A stretch of DNA of 23,344 nucleotides from JAHOYW01 sp964515915 (GTDB lineage Bacteria > Verrucomicrobiota > Lentisphaeria > Victivallales > Victivallaceae), in contig CAZEXM010000029.1 in the NCBI GenBank assembly GCA_964515915.1, positions 1 through 23,344 of the forward strand. Reading direction: 5' to 3'. The position numbers and the translations under genes were made by a program. A model generated the notes under the pieces. The model was not told the origin of the DNA. It searched no databases and saw only the letters and a program-made list of their open reading frames with translations. Shown piece by piece: positions 15,051 to 23,321 of the stretch (the stretch's first letter is position 1; every line of letters starts with the position of its first letter).

Positions 15051-17642
15051 ATGATGACAAAACCCATCGATAAAAACATTAAAAAACATCTGGCTGACAA
15101 ACAGATTTTTCTCATACCCTACTGCCATGCTGACCATGCCTGGCTGCATTCGCGGGACTGGCATGAAAGACGCTATCTGGCGGTTTTCGATAAAGCAATG
15201 AAACTTTTGGAGGATAATCCTTCATATAAATATTTTTTTGACGGCTGGTCTGAATTACTGAGACCTATCCTCAGGAAACGCGCTAATAAAATCCCTTTTA
15301 TGCGAGATATGCTTAAAGATGGCAGACTGGCCTTGTTGAGCGGTCATTGGAGCAATATCAGATTCAGCCATATTGGAGATGAGACCAGCATAAGAAATAT
15401 TATATACGGACATCGGGAAGTTAATGAAATATTCCCGGAAGCACGCCTTAACGGCTACGCAAATCTTGATGTTGGAATTGGACATTCTCAAGTACCACAA
15501 ATCCTTAACCTTGCGGAGTGTAAAAATTATTTTGCATGGCGGCCTCAAAAAGGATTAGATAAACAAGGTATTCCCAGAAGCTTTGTATGGAAAGGGCTAT
15601 CCGGCAATGAAGTATTAGTGACCAGACACTCCTATCAGGGCTGGTTTCACGCGGAAGAATTTTATGATAAAAAGGATAAAGAAATAGATTTTTCCTGTAA
15701 AAAAATAGAATTTGATTTTTTATTGAAATATGCTTGGGAAAAATATTTAAAAGTACCAGTCGAACAAGGTTTGAAGACTGTTTCATTTTGTCAGGGCGGC
15801 GATGATTTAGCTCCTAATACGGATGCCTATTATGGCATTGAAAGAAATATCTTCTCAATTATGGAAGAATGGAACAGCCACGGACTCGGGAAAATGGAAT
15901 TCGGAACGCCCTATAATGTTTTTGATAATCTCAAAAAAGAAAAGTTGCAGAAACGGAGCGGCCCCCTTGATCAATGTGAACTGTGTTTCCATATTGCCAG
16001 AAACGGCAAACACAGCATATGGAATCTTCGGGAAAAAGCGGACAGAGCATTGCTGCTGGCAGAGGAAAGCTCCGCCCTTGCGTCTCTTGAAGGTTTTCAG
16101 TATCCTCAGGAAAAGTTTGAATCCTTATGGAAAGAATACCTGACGTTTTGTACCCACGCCATAGAGTTTTTATTTAGTCAAGACTATGATGAAGCCGATT
16201 TTATCTTGAGAAAAGTCATCAGGAATTCCTCGGAAATCACCCAAAAAGCCATTGAAGCCATGCTTGACGGCATTGAGAAAAATGACCCTGATTCTTTTTG
16301 CGCCTTTAATCCACTACCGGAAAACCGCGAAGAAATCCTGGAAGTTGACTTGCCTAATATTGACAATGCCAGAAGAACACCATCAATAAAAAATGTTAAT
16401 GGCGAAGAGCTTCTTTCTCAAATAGTATACACCGGCGGATTAAACCGGGATTTTATTATTTTAGTTGAAGCTGAACTGCCACCGTGCGGTTTATCGCAAT
16501 TCAACATATCCTGGAGCAGGGAGGATTCAGCGTTAAGCGAACGGGAAAATGTGCAGGATATGAACGCAACACTTGAATCCGATACAATAAAGCTGAAATT
16601 TGAAGATGGCCAACTTGTCAGCGCCGCCAACAAAAGAACCGGCGGCAATATAAAAAGCAAAAATGACGCGGCTATTTTTGAACCGCTTTCACTCCCGCAA
16701 AAGATTGATTATTGGATGGCGAACTCTTTTGCCGACAATCCTTTGCCATTTGTTCCGGAAACTTTAACGATAGTGGAAAACGGACCGCTGCGTTGGAGAA
16801 TCACCAGAACCGGTCGTTCTGGTCCGCATCGTTTCATTCAGCATTTTGATTTATACAAAGACAACGCAAGTGTAGACCTTAAAACTATTGCTGATTTGAG
16901 CTACGACTCCGCAAATATCTGTATCGGCATGCCTCTGCCGGAAACTGCAAAGCTTAGCGTCGATATTCCTTTCGGCGTGGAAGACCGGGATTTGAGCGAC
17001 ATCGAATACGGACACAAAGGAGAAGGTAATTATGAAAATATAGAAAGAATAATCCCCGGTATATTTTGGGGGAAAAGTTGGGTTTTTGCTGGAAATGGAA
17101 AAGAAAGCTTTGGTTTTGTAACAATTGACGGCCCCCGCTATTTCAGAAGGTACGGCAATCCTGAAAGGCTGCTTCACTTTCTGGTATGCCTTAAACCGGA
17201 TCAGACAGAAGGATGGATGACCAAAATCAATTCGCAGCGCGCTTGTGGGAGAAATATCTATAAACACAAATTGGTACTTGATGGAGAAAACTGGCAGGAA
17301 TCAGGCATGCCCGGGATTTCCCAGCGGGCAAGGACAACAGTCCCTGTTTTATTCGGAGCGTTGAAAAGCAATAAAAAGCTGAAAATATCTTCTGACAAGG
17401 TCAGAATAAGTGCATTTTATAAAGAAGGTGAAGAGTTTATATTGAGAGTTGTCAATATGAATTCCGGTCTTGAACATGTGAAAATCTCATTGCCTTTTGC
17501 CATTAAAAATATCAAAAAATGTAATTTCAAAAACAATAGAATGGAGTGTGATTTACAATATGGCGGAAATTCTTTTAAAACAGATATTTCGCCGTGGGAA
17601 ATTGCTACATTCAATATAAAGAAAAAGAAACTAAAACTATGA
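15051..17642 (+). CDS. GH38-like alpha-mannosidase family protein
   Basis: The protein has 863 residues, the usual size for glycoside hydrolase family 38. IPYCHADHAW gives zinc ligands H26 and D28 (canonical H-x-D). ANLDVGIGHSQVPQIL gives the nucleophile D140 (family consensus D-x-F-G-H-S). The later zinc His appears to be H369 in FCTHAIEF, but the Asp that normally follows it (HHDAITG or FHDILPG) is Ala370. The second half is the beta-sandwich typical of the family, ending in EIATFNI. No signal peptide, so cytoplasmic. It probably cleaves an alpha-mannoside-like bond, with divergence that may signal another sugar. AAAGGA precedes ATGATG; a start 3 nt later is equally possible. Confidence 0.8.
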   Translation: MMTKPIDKNIKKHLADKQIFLIPYCHADHAWLHSRDWHERRYLAVFDKAMKLLEDNPSYKYFFDGWSELLRPILRKRANKIPFMRDMLKDGRLALLSGHWSNIRFSHIGDETSIRNIIYGHREVNEIFPEARLNGYANLDVGIGHSQVPQILNLAECKNYFAWRPQKGLDKQGIPRSFVWKGLSGNEVLVTRHSYQGWFHAEEFYDKKDKEIDFSCKKIEFDFLLKYAWEKYLKVPVEQGLKTVSFCQGGDDLAPNTDAYYGIERNIFSIMEEWNSHGLGKMEFGTPYNVFDNLKKEKLQKRSGPLDQCELCFHIARNGKHSIWNLREKADRALLLAEESSALASLEGFQYPQEKFESLWKEYLTFCTHAIEFLFSQDYDEADFILRKVIRNSSEITQKAIEAMLDGIEKNDPDSFCAFNPLPENREEILEVDLPNIDNARRTPSIKNVNGEELLSQIVYTGGLNRDFIILVEAELPPCGLSQFNISWSREDSALSERENVQDMNATLESDTIKLKFEDGQLVSAANKRTGGNIKSKNDAAIFEPLSLPQKIDYWMANSFADNPLPFVPETLTIVENGPLRWRITRTGRSGPHRFIQHFDLYKDNASVDLKTIADLSYDSANICIGMPLPETAKLSVDIPFGVEDRDLSDIEYGHKGEGNYENIERIIPGIFWGKSWVFAGNGKESFGFVTIDGPRYFRRYGNPERLLHFLVCLKPDQTEGWMTKINSQRACGRNIYKHKLVLDGENWQESGMPGISQRARTTVPVLFGALKSNKKLKISSDKVRISAFYKEGEEFILRVVNMNSGLEHVKISLPFAIKNIKKCNFKNNRMECDLQYGGNSFKTDISPWEIATFNIKKKKLKL

Positions 17643-17781
17643 CAACAATACCTGATGACTTTATTGGGGAGGGCTTGACGGATATCCTGAAGATTTGACT
17701 TATGTTGAAATCACAAAAGAAATGCTGGAAGCAGCAATAGGATTTTTAAATGATAATCTAAATGGAAAGAACAATGAGTAA
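17639..17781 (+). pseudogene. Small frameshifted ORF between GH38 and Gfo/Idh genes
   Basis: An ATG overlaps the GH38 stop (ATGA at 17639-17642) and opens MTTIPDDFIGEGLTDILKI before a TGA. The -1 frame then encodes DGYPEDLTYVEITKEMLEA and continues to NLNGKNNE, ending at a TAA (17779-17781) that overlaps the start of the next gene (ATGAGTAA). Overlaps at both ends suggest a real small gene of about 47 codons that lost one base, or the remnant of a larger one. I do not recognise the family. It could also be non-functional spacer. Confidence 0.35.
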
Positions 17782-18865
17782 AGAAATTAAGAAAATCGAC
17801 GTTGCGGTATTGGGGCTTGGCAGTATGGGAGCTACCCATGTTGGAGCCGCCAAGGCATCACCATATGTAAAGCAGATAATCGGTTGTGAACCGGATGTGC
17901 AACGCGCAATGCTTCGCGGTAAAGAACTGGAAATTGAAACAACTTCTGATTTGGATTCTATTCTGAATAATCCTGAGATCAAGCTAGTTTATATCGCCAC
18001 ACCTAACGATATCCACACTGAACAAACAGAATTGGCTCTTCGTGCAGGTAAAGCTGTACTCTGCGAAAAACCTATGGGTGAGACTATAGAGGACGCGGAG
18101 CGCATGGTCGCGGTACAAAAGGAGACCGGCGGTTTTCTGCAAATCGGATTTGAATTGCATTATTCAAAAATTTATATGAAAGCTAAAGAATGGATTGACC
18201 GGGGATTAATAGGTACTCCAGTAAACTGTCATTGCCGTTACTATTGCAGTGAATTTCATGGCAAGGATTCTTGGCGCAGTCTCAGTAAAGGCAGCTTGAT
18301 TGGCGAAAAACTTTCACATTATCTTGATCTACAGCGTTGGTTTATGGGCAGTGAGGCAAAAGAAGTATTTTCATTGAACTCCCCGAATGTGGTTGACTAC
18401 TTCAACCATCCTGACAACCACCAGATCAATACCCGATTCGAAAGCGGGGCGATAGCCAATCTGAATTTTCTGATGTATATCGCTGAATCAGATCACCGTG
18501 ACCCTTTGCTGGAAATGCTCGAAAAACAAGCTGACGATGGGCACTACCTGCAATATCATATTATGGGAACTAAAGGCGCGATTGAAACCGACGTGTTCCG
18601 CCGCCGCATCCGCCGCTGGGAATTCACCGACAGCCCGGAAAGACTGGTCAGCTCAATTGTCGAAACTATTACTTACGACAAAGCGGATGATCAGGAATGG
18701 ATACATAATGTTCATGGTCAAAATATCCGCATAGCGGAACTCGTCGCCAAAGGGCTTCCCCCTGAAAATCCCGTGTCGGATTCGCTGGCTACTATGAAGC
18801 TGGGGTTCGCTGCTGAACTTTCCGAACGCGAACAGCATATCGTTAAACTTAAAGAATTAAATTGA
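17774..18865 (+). CDS. Gfo/Idh/MocA-family NAD(P)-dependent dehydrogenase
   Basis: The protein has 363 residues. It has an N-terminal Rossmann fold (VAVLGLGSMGATH, dinucleotide motif at 14-19), then VYIATPNDIHTEQTELALRAGKAVLCEKPMG with the catalytic-region E98-K99-P100, and a C-terminal alpha/beta substrate domain containing GEKLSHYLDLQRWFMG. Such enzymes oxidise or reduce sugar or cyclitol hydroxyls and sometimes eliminate or hydrolyse glycosides by transient oxidation. Substrate unknown; a released monosaccharide is likely from context. I start at 17774, with GGAAAG just upstream; an in-frame ATG 12 nt earlier lacks a ribosome site. No signal peptide. Confidence 0.88.
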   Translation: MSKEIKKIDVAVLGLGSMGATHVGAAKASPYVKQIIGCEPDVQRAMLRGKELEIETTSDLDSILNNPEIKLVYIATPNDIHTEQTELALRAGKAVLCEKPMGETIEDAERMVAVQKETGGFLQIGFELHYSKIYMKAKEWIDRGLIGTPVNCHCRYYCSEFHGKDSWRSLSKGSLIGEKLSHYLDLQRWFMGSEAKEVFSLNSPNVVDYFNHPDNHQINTRFESGAIANLNFLMYIAESDHRDPLLEMLEKQADDGHYLQYHIMGTKGAIETDVFRRRIRRWEFTDSPERLVSSIVETITYDKADDQEWIHNVHGQNIRIAELVAKGLPPENPVSDSLATMKLGFAAELSEREQHIVKLKELN

Positions 18866-18917
18866 TAATAACAAAGCCATAATTGGCAAAAATAAAACAA
18901 AAAGCAAGGAGCTTAAA

Positions 18918-20114
18918 ATGACATTTAATATAAAAGACGTGCTGCATACCGCGGCGTACCATCAATCGGAAATAAACAAGGTGCTGGACAAGGATAATCC
19001 ATCGTTTCTGCAGTTTGACCCGGTTCTTGGTTACACAATGAAAGATTATATTTTCAGGGATGGAATGAGAAAAACCCTTTCCGAATATCGCTACGAAAAA
19101 AATGGCGGTCATCGTAAAATGATTAATTATAGTGATGCCCCGTGCCGCATAAATACTTACGGAGACAGCTATACTCAAGGGGCGCAGGTTAGCGATGGAG
19201 AAACCTGGCAGGAGGTTTTGGCTGCGCATTTTCGTGAGCCCATCCGTAATTTCGGGGTTGGCGGCTACGGAGTTTATCATGCTTACCGCAAAGCTATGCA
19301 GATTGAAGCGACTGATGATTTGGCGGCAGAATATATAGTCCTTAACATCTGGGACGACGATTACATGCGTAACATCGACGCGGCCAGATGGAATCGTGTT
19401 GCGTGGATGTGTCGTGATATACCGCGTGGTAAAAAGGACGGTTATCCGGTTCATGGTTTCCCCTGGGCTCACATTCGTTACGATCTTGAAAAAGGCGAGT
19501 TTGTTGAAAATGAAGGATTGTTTAAAGACGCGGAAGAATTGAATAAACTAGTCGGCAAAGATGAGTATTATGATATTTTCAAAGACGATCATGTTGTTCA
19601 TTTGTATACTCTCCGGGAAGGAGGAGATGCTCCGGTTGATTATCTTGAAAAACTTGCGGAGGTTTTTGATGTGGAAGTAGACCTGCGAAATCCGCAGACT
19701 CGTGCCGCTGACGCACGAAAACTTCATTATGCCTATGGAATCAAATCTACTGAATACCTTGTCGATAAAATGTTTAAATGGGCGGAAGACAACAACAGAA
19801 AGCTGATGATTATTCTCAGCTATGATGTCCCGGCAGTAATGGAATACATTGAAAAAGGCACCCGTTTTGACCAGGCATTTGTCGAGTTCCTGGATGACAG
19901 AAAATATCCTTATATTGATTTTCTGCCTAAAACTAAGATGGATTACCAGAGTTTCAATCTAAATATTGAAAAATATCTTGAACGCTTTTATATTGAACGT
20001 GCCGGGGCACAGGTATTCGGGCACTACAATCCTTACGGTAATTTCTGGTTTGCGCATGCCATGCGTGATGAATTGGTCGAGTGGCTTGCCCCGAAGCCCC
20101 CGGCATATCAATAA
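18918..20114 (+). CDS. SGNH-hydrolase-like protein (GDS motif, atypical C-terminal block)
   Basis: The protein has 398 residues. NTYGDSYTQGAQV (Ser84) is block I of the SGNH fold and NFGVGGYGVYHAYR gives the block-II glycine. Block III may be VLNIWDDDYMRN. The C-terminal block, normally D-x-x-H, seems to be FGHYNPYGNFWFAHAM, in which the His has no Asp three residues before it. It may be an esterase/acylhydrolase with a rearranged triad, or a carbohydrate-binding relative. The middle part (about 170-300) is extra compared with small SGNH enzymes. AGGAG precedes the ATG; 52 bp separate it from the dehydrogenase. No signal peptide. Confidence 0.7.
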   Translation: MTFNIKDVLHTAAYHQSEINKVLDKDNPSFLQFDPVLGYTMKDYIFRDGMRKTLSEYRYEKNGGHRKMINYSDAPCRINTYGDSYTQGAQVSDGETWQEVLAAHFREPIRNFGVGGYGVYHAYRKAMQIEATDDLAAEYIVLNIWDDDYMRNIDAARWNRVAWMCRDIPRGKKDGYPVHGFPWAHIRYDLEKGEFVENEGLFKDAEELNKLVGKDEYYDIFKDDHVVHLYTLREGGDAPVDYLEKLAEVFDVEVDLRNPQTRAADARKLHYAYGIKSTEYLVDKMFKWAEDNNRKLMIILSYDVPAVMEYIEKGTRFDQAFVEFLDDRKYPYIDFLPKTKMDYQSFNLNIEKYLERFYIERAGAQVFGHYNPYGNFWFAHAMRDELVEWLAPKPPAYQ

Positions 20115-20133
20115 ATAAAAGGAGTTATGTGGA

Positions 20134-21387
20134 ATGAAATTTGAAGATTTAAGGTTTGGTTTGTTTGTTCATTACGGACTTTACAGCATGCTCGGGCGTG
20201 GTGAATGGGTGATGAACCGGGAACAGATTCCGAGGGAAGAATACGCTAAACTCGCGGATGAATTCAGCGCTAAAAATTTTGATGCTGATTTCATCTGTGA
20301 TCTGGCTGTCAAAGCCGGTATGCGCTATATAACTTTTACCACCATGCACCATGACGGCTTCAGGCTTTACGACAGTCGGTTGAGTGATTATAATTCGGTA
20401 AAAGCTTGCGGACGGGACCTTGTCCGGGAAGTTATTGACGCAGCGGAAAAAAGAGGCTTAAAAGTCGCCCTGTATCACAGCCTGAATAACTGGTATGATC
20501 AACCGGACGCCGTTGACGCTCTCGAAGATGAAAGCAAATATGAAATTTTCATCAATAATACTTTGGAGCGGATAAAGGAACTCGTAACAAAGTACAATCC
20601 AATTGACACGCTATGGTATGACGGCTGGTGGCCGTTCAATGCTGAAAAATGGCAGGCGGAAAAGATGAATGCGATAGTCCAGGCGATTCAGCCGCATATT
20701 CTTTTCAACGGCAGAAACGGGTTGGCGGGTGATTTCGGAACACCGGAAGGCCACATCTCAGCCCCTGCCCCATGGCGTCCATGGGAAGCGTGTATGACAT
20801 TGAATGACTGCTGGGGGTTCCATCAGGGGGATCATAACTGGAAATCTGCCGGGGACGTGGTCGATATGCTGGCGAAAGTCGCACAAGGCAAAGGCAATCT
20901 ACTTTTAAACATAGGTCCGGAGGGTGATGGAACAATACCAGCGGAATCTGTAAAAGTACTTGAAACAGTTGGAGAGTGGATGTCAAAGTATTCTGAAGCG
21001 GTATACGATACGGAAATTTTCACCTATCACTTAATGGAAAGAGGAGAGGGCCGATCAGAACTGAACCATCACGGTACATTTACCGCACAAGGAAATGAGC
21101 TTTATTTCTGGGTGAAGCATTGGACCGGAAACGAGCTCACGCTTTGCGGACTGGAAACACAAGTTCAGAATGTTCATCTCCTTTCAAATAATGAATCGTT
21201 TAAGTTTGAACAGACAGGTGGAAAGCTTGTAATTTCCGGATTGCCTGATACTCCGCCTGATCCTGTCTGCCCGGTTGTAAAAATAGAATGCGACGGCCCG
21301 CCGTCAATGTATCTTTGCGGCGGTATGCGAATCCCGCAGGTGAAACACCCGCATTATGACCCATGTGAATCGGATATTGAGGCATGA
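20134..21387 (+). CDS. GH29 alpha-L-fucosidase
   Basis: The protein has 417 residues. The catalytic barrel begins at once (FGLFVHYGLYSMLGRGEW), followed by YITFTTMHHDGFRLYDS (H72-H73; the usual Lys before the pair is Met71), RDLVREVIDAAEKRGLKVALYHS, LWYDGWWP with the nucleophile Asp163, LNDCWGF and GNLLLNIGPEGDGTIP, all family-29 hallmarks. It releases terminal alpha-L-fucose by a retaining mechanism. There is no signal peptide, so it would act on an imported substrate. A short beta-domain follows after about 300. AAAGGAG lies 9 nt before the ATG. Its stop overlaps the next start (ATGA), so the two are translationally coupled: a fucosidase with an esterase. Confidence 0.92.
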   Translation: MKFEDLRFGLFVHYGLYSMLGRGEWVMNREQIPREEYAKLADEFSAKNFDADFICDLAVKAGMRYITFTTMHHDGFRLYDSRLSDYNSVKACGRDLVREVIDAAEKRGLKVALYHSLNNWYDQPDAVDALEDESKYEIFINNTLERIKELVTKYNPIDTLWYDGWWPFNAEKWQAEKMNAIVQAIQPHILFNGRNGLAGDFGTPEGHISAPAPWRPWEACMTLNDCWGFHQGDHNWKSAGDVVDMLAKVAQGKGNLLLNIGPEGDGTIPAESVKVLETVGEWMSKYSEAVYDTEIFTYHLMERGEGRSELNHHGTFTAQGNELYFWVKHWTGNELTLCGLETQVQNVHLLSNNESFKFEQTGGKLVISGLPDTPPDPVCPVVKIECDGPPSMYLCGGMRIPQVKHPHYDPCESDIEA

Positions 21388-22094
21388 AAAAAACAGTTGA
21401 AAAACTAAAAAACGGCGAACATGTAACAATTGTCGCGCTTGGTGATTCCATCACTGAGGTAACTTTTCATACCCAGGGAAAAATGAACTGGGTCGGCCTA
21501 CTGGATGAGGCTATTTTTGAAAGTTACGGCAATGGAGTATGTACGCTTATAAACTCTGGGAAATGTGCTTCGTCCTACGCGGAAGGACTGACCCGGCTCA
21601 ACCGTGATGTCCTGCGCTATAATCCGGATTTGGTAATTATCGCGTTCGGAATGAATGATTCGGGTGGGGGCTTGGATAAACTGGACATTTTTCGTGACAA
21701 TGTTCGAAAAACTGTCGCGATTATCCGTGAACGCTGCGGCAGTGAGATACTTATCCGCACGCCCAACCCGGTAGTTACTGCTCCCGGCCTGCCGTTTCCG
21801 CCTGAGCAACCGAAGCATGGAAAAGCCTGGGAATCCGCGAAGCGGCCTCTCAAGGAATATTCGGCCGCTTTGGTGGAACTTGCCGGAGAACTTGACTGTG
21901 CGTGCGTTGATCATTATACTCTCTGGACGGGAAAACAGTTCAAGGTGAAACACGCGGTCGCCGATCCTGTAGGCCTTTGGCCCAGGATGGGGGACGCGGT
22001 GCATCCGGGATACATTGGACATCTCGCGTTCTTCAGGGAGCTTGCCTCCTTGTTTGAAGTTCCTGAATATTTTCCATGGGAGGAAGTGGAATAA
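21384..22094 (+). CDS. SGNH/GDSL-family esterase
   Basis: The protein has 236 residues with a complete SGNH set: VALGDSITE (Ser22), INSGKCASSY (block II), VIIAFGMNDSG (Asn91), and GDAVHPGYIGH (Asp204, His207). Enzymes of this kind remove acetyl or other acyl groups from sugars, or act as lipases/thioesterases. The small size, lack of a signal peptide and overlap with the fucosidase gene (ATGA) favour deacylation of an imported sugar or oligosaccharide. Its stop overlaps the next start (TAATG), so fucosidase, esterase and carbamate kinase form a translationally coupled trio. Confidence 0.87.
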   Translation: MKKTVEKLKNGEHVTIVALGDSITEVTFHTQGKMNWVGLLDEAIFESYGNGVCTLINSGKCASSYAEGLTRLNRDVLRYNPDLVIIAFGMNDSGGGLDKLDIFRDNVRKTVAIIRERCGSEILIRTPNPVVTAPGLPFPPEQPKHGKAWESAKRPLKEYSAALVELAGELDCACVDHYTLWTGKQFKVKHAVADPVGLWPRMGDAVHPGYIGHLAFFRELASLFEVPEYFPWEEVE

Positions 22095-23059
22095 TGAAAA
22101 GAAAAGTCAAAGAAGGTTCAATCGCGCTGATTGCGTTCGGAGGCAATGCGTTTACAGTTGAAAATGATAATTATACGATTGAAAACCAGCGTGCCGCCGC
22201 CAATGCCATGTGCGAAAAACTGCTCAGTGTGATCGAAAAAGGATATGACCTGGTTATAACCCACGGCAATGGCCCGCAGGTTGGAAATCTTATGCTCCAG
22301 CGCGATTTAATTCAGGGGAAAGTCCCTCCAATGCCGCTTGACGTGCTTGTCGCTCAAACAGAAGGTTCATTAGGCTACATCCTTCAGGATGAATTATTGA
22401 ACCATCTTCGTATCCACAATATATATAAATATGTGGTTACAATGATTACCCAGGTGCGTGTTGACAAAAATGACTCCGCATTTCAGAATCCAAGCAAACC
22501 GGTGGGCCCGTTTTATTCCAAAGCGGAATCGATGCAGCTACTTAAAGAAAACCCGGACTGGAAAATGATTGAGGACGCGGGACGTGGATACCGCAGAATT
22601 GTTCCCAGCCCGAAACCGAAAAAAATAATTCAAAGCAATATGATCCGTTCCCTGGTTTACAGCGGCAATGTCGTCATCGCGGCGGGCGGAGGCGGTATCC
22701 CGATAATTAAAGATGAAAATAACCGCTATGTTGGTGTTGAGGCAGTAATCGATAAAGATTTGTCAAGTGCGATGCTCGCGAATGATGTCAAAGCCGATTT
22801 GTTGATTATCCTGACGGGAATAGACAAAGTTTATTTGAATTTCGGCACAAAAGAACAGGAAGGTTTGAGTAATTTGACTTACAGTCAAGCGAAACAATAT
22901 TTGAATGATGGCCATTTTCCGGTGGGCAGTATGGGGCCCAAAATTGAATCAGCATTACGCTACCTCGAAGACGGGGGGCGAAGGGCGGTCATAACTAGTG
23001 CTGAAAGCCTGGAAGAAGCTCTTGACGGCAAAAACGGTACGCATATTGTATGGATGTAG
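22094..23059 (+). CDS. arcC: Carbamate kinase
   Basis: The protein has 321 residues (family about 310). Motifs run in order: IAFGGNAF, THGNGPQVGNL, VAQTEGSLGYILQDEL, TQVRVDKNDSAF...PVGPFY, AGRGYRRIVPSPKP, VIAAGGGGIPII, AVIDKDLSSAMLA, ILTGIDKVYLNFG and FPVGSMGPKIESA, all characteristic of ArcC-type enzymes. It makes ATP and carbamate from carbamoyl phosphate and ADP. Usual partners (arginine deiminase, catabolic ornithine or other carbamoyltransferase) are absent, so the carbamoyl phosphate source is not visible. I start at 22094, where AGGAAG lies upstream and the ATG overlaps the esterase stop; an in-frame ATG at 22076 adds six residues inside the esterase gene. The symbol is by family. Confidence 0.9.
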   Translation: MKRKVKEGSIALIAFGGNAFTVENDNYTIENQRAAANAMCEKLLSVIEKGYDLVITHGNGPQVGNLMLQRDLIQGKVPPMPLDVLVAQTEGSLGYILQDELLNHLRIHNIYKYVVTMITQVRVDKNDSAFQNPSKPVGPFYSKAESMQLLKENPDWKMIEDAGRGYRRIVPSPKPKKIIQSNMIRSLVYSGNVVIAAGGGGIPIIKDENNRYVGVEAVIDKDLSSAMLANDVKADLLIILTGIDKVYLNFGTKEQEGLSNLTYSQAKQYLNDGHFPVGSMGPKIESALRYLEDGGRRAVITSAESLEEALDGKNGTHIVWM

Positions 23060-23120
23060 AAAAAATAGGAATTAAACAATATGAAATTTGAAGATACGGA
23101 ACACTTAAATTGGAAAATAA

Positions 23121-23321
23121 ATGTCTGAAGATGATTGGCTGAGAATAATAATGTTTATAAAAAGATATATTTCTGAAAACTATCCACAAAAAGGCAAGCC
23201 TCATGTAACAATAGAGAACTTTACTCAAACCAATACCAATGTTTCAACAATTAATCAAGTTATGACAGGTAATATTCTGCCATCATCTAATAATATCTCA
23301 AGTTTTGCAGTTCAAATTTGA
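23121..23321 (+). CDS. Short hypothetical ORF, doubtful
   Basis: The frame has 66 codons with a weak GGA upstream. The N-terminal 20 residues are helical-looking (MSEDDWLRIIMFIKRYISEN) and the rest is rich in Asn, Thr and Ser. I do not recognise it. It begins inside a 15-codon frame (23081-23128, MKFEDTEHLNWKINV) that has a better Shine-Dalgarno, so the two may be pieces of one broken gene. The A+T-rich composition unlike the operon, and the lack of conserved motifs, make non-coding sequence as likely. Confidence 0.25.
   Translation: MSEDDWLRIIMFIKRYISENYPQKGKPHVTIENFTQTNTNVSTINQVMTGNILPSSNNISSFAVQI

Noticed and set aside
23081..23095. Fifteen-base match to the start of the fucosidase gene (20134-20148)
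   Set aside because: The match stops after 15 bases and A+T-rich gene starts of this length can match by chance; no further similarity follows.
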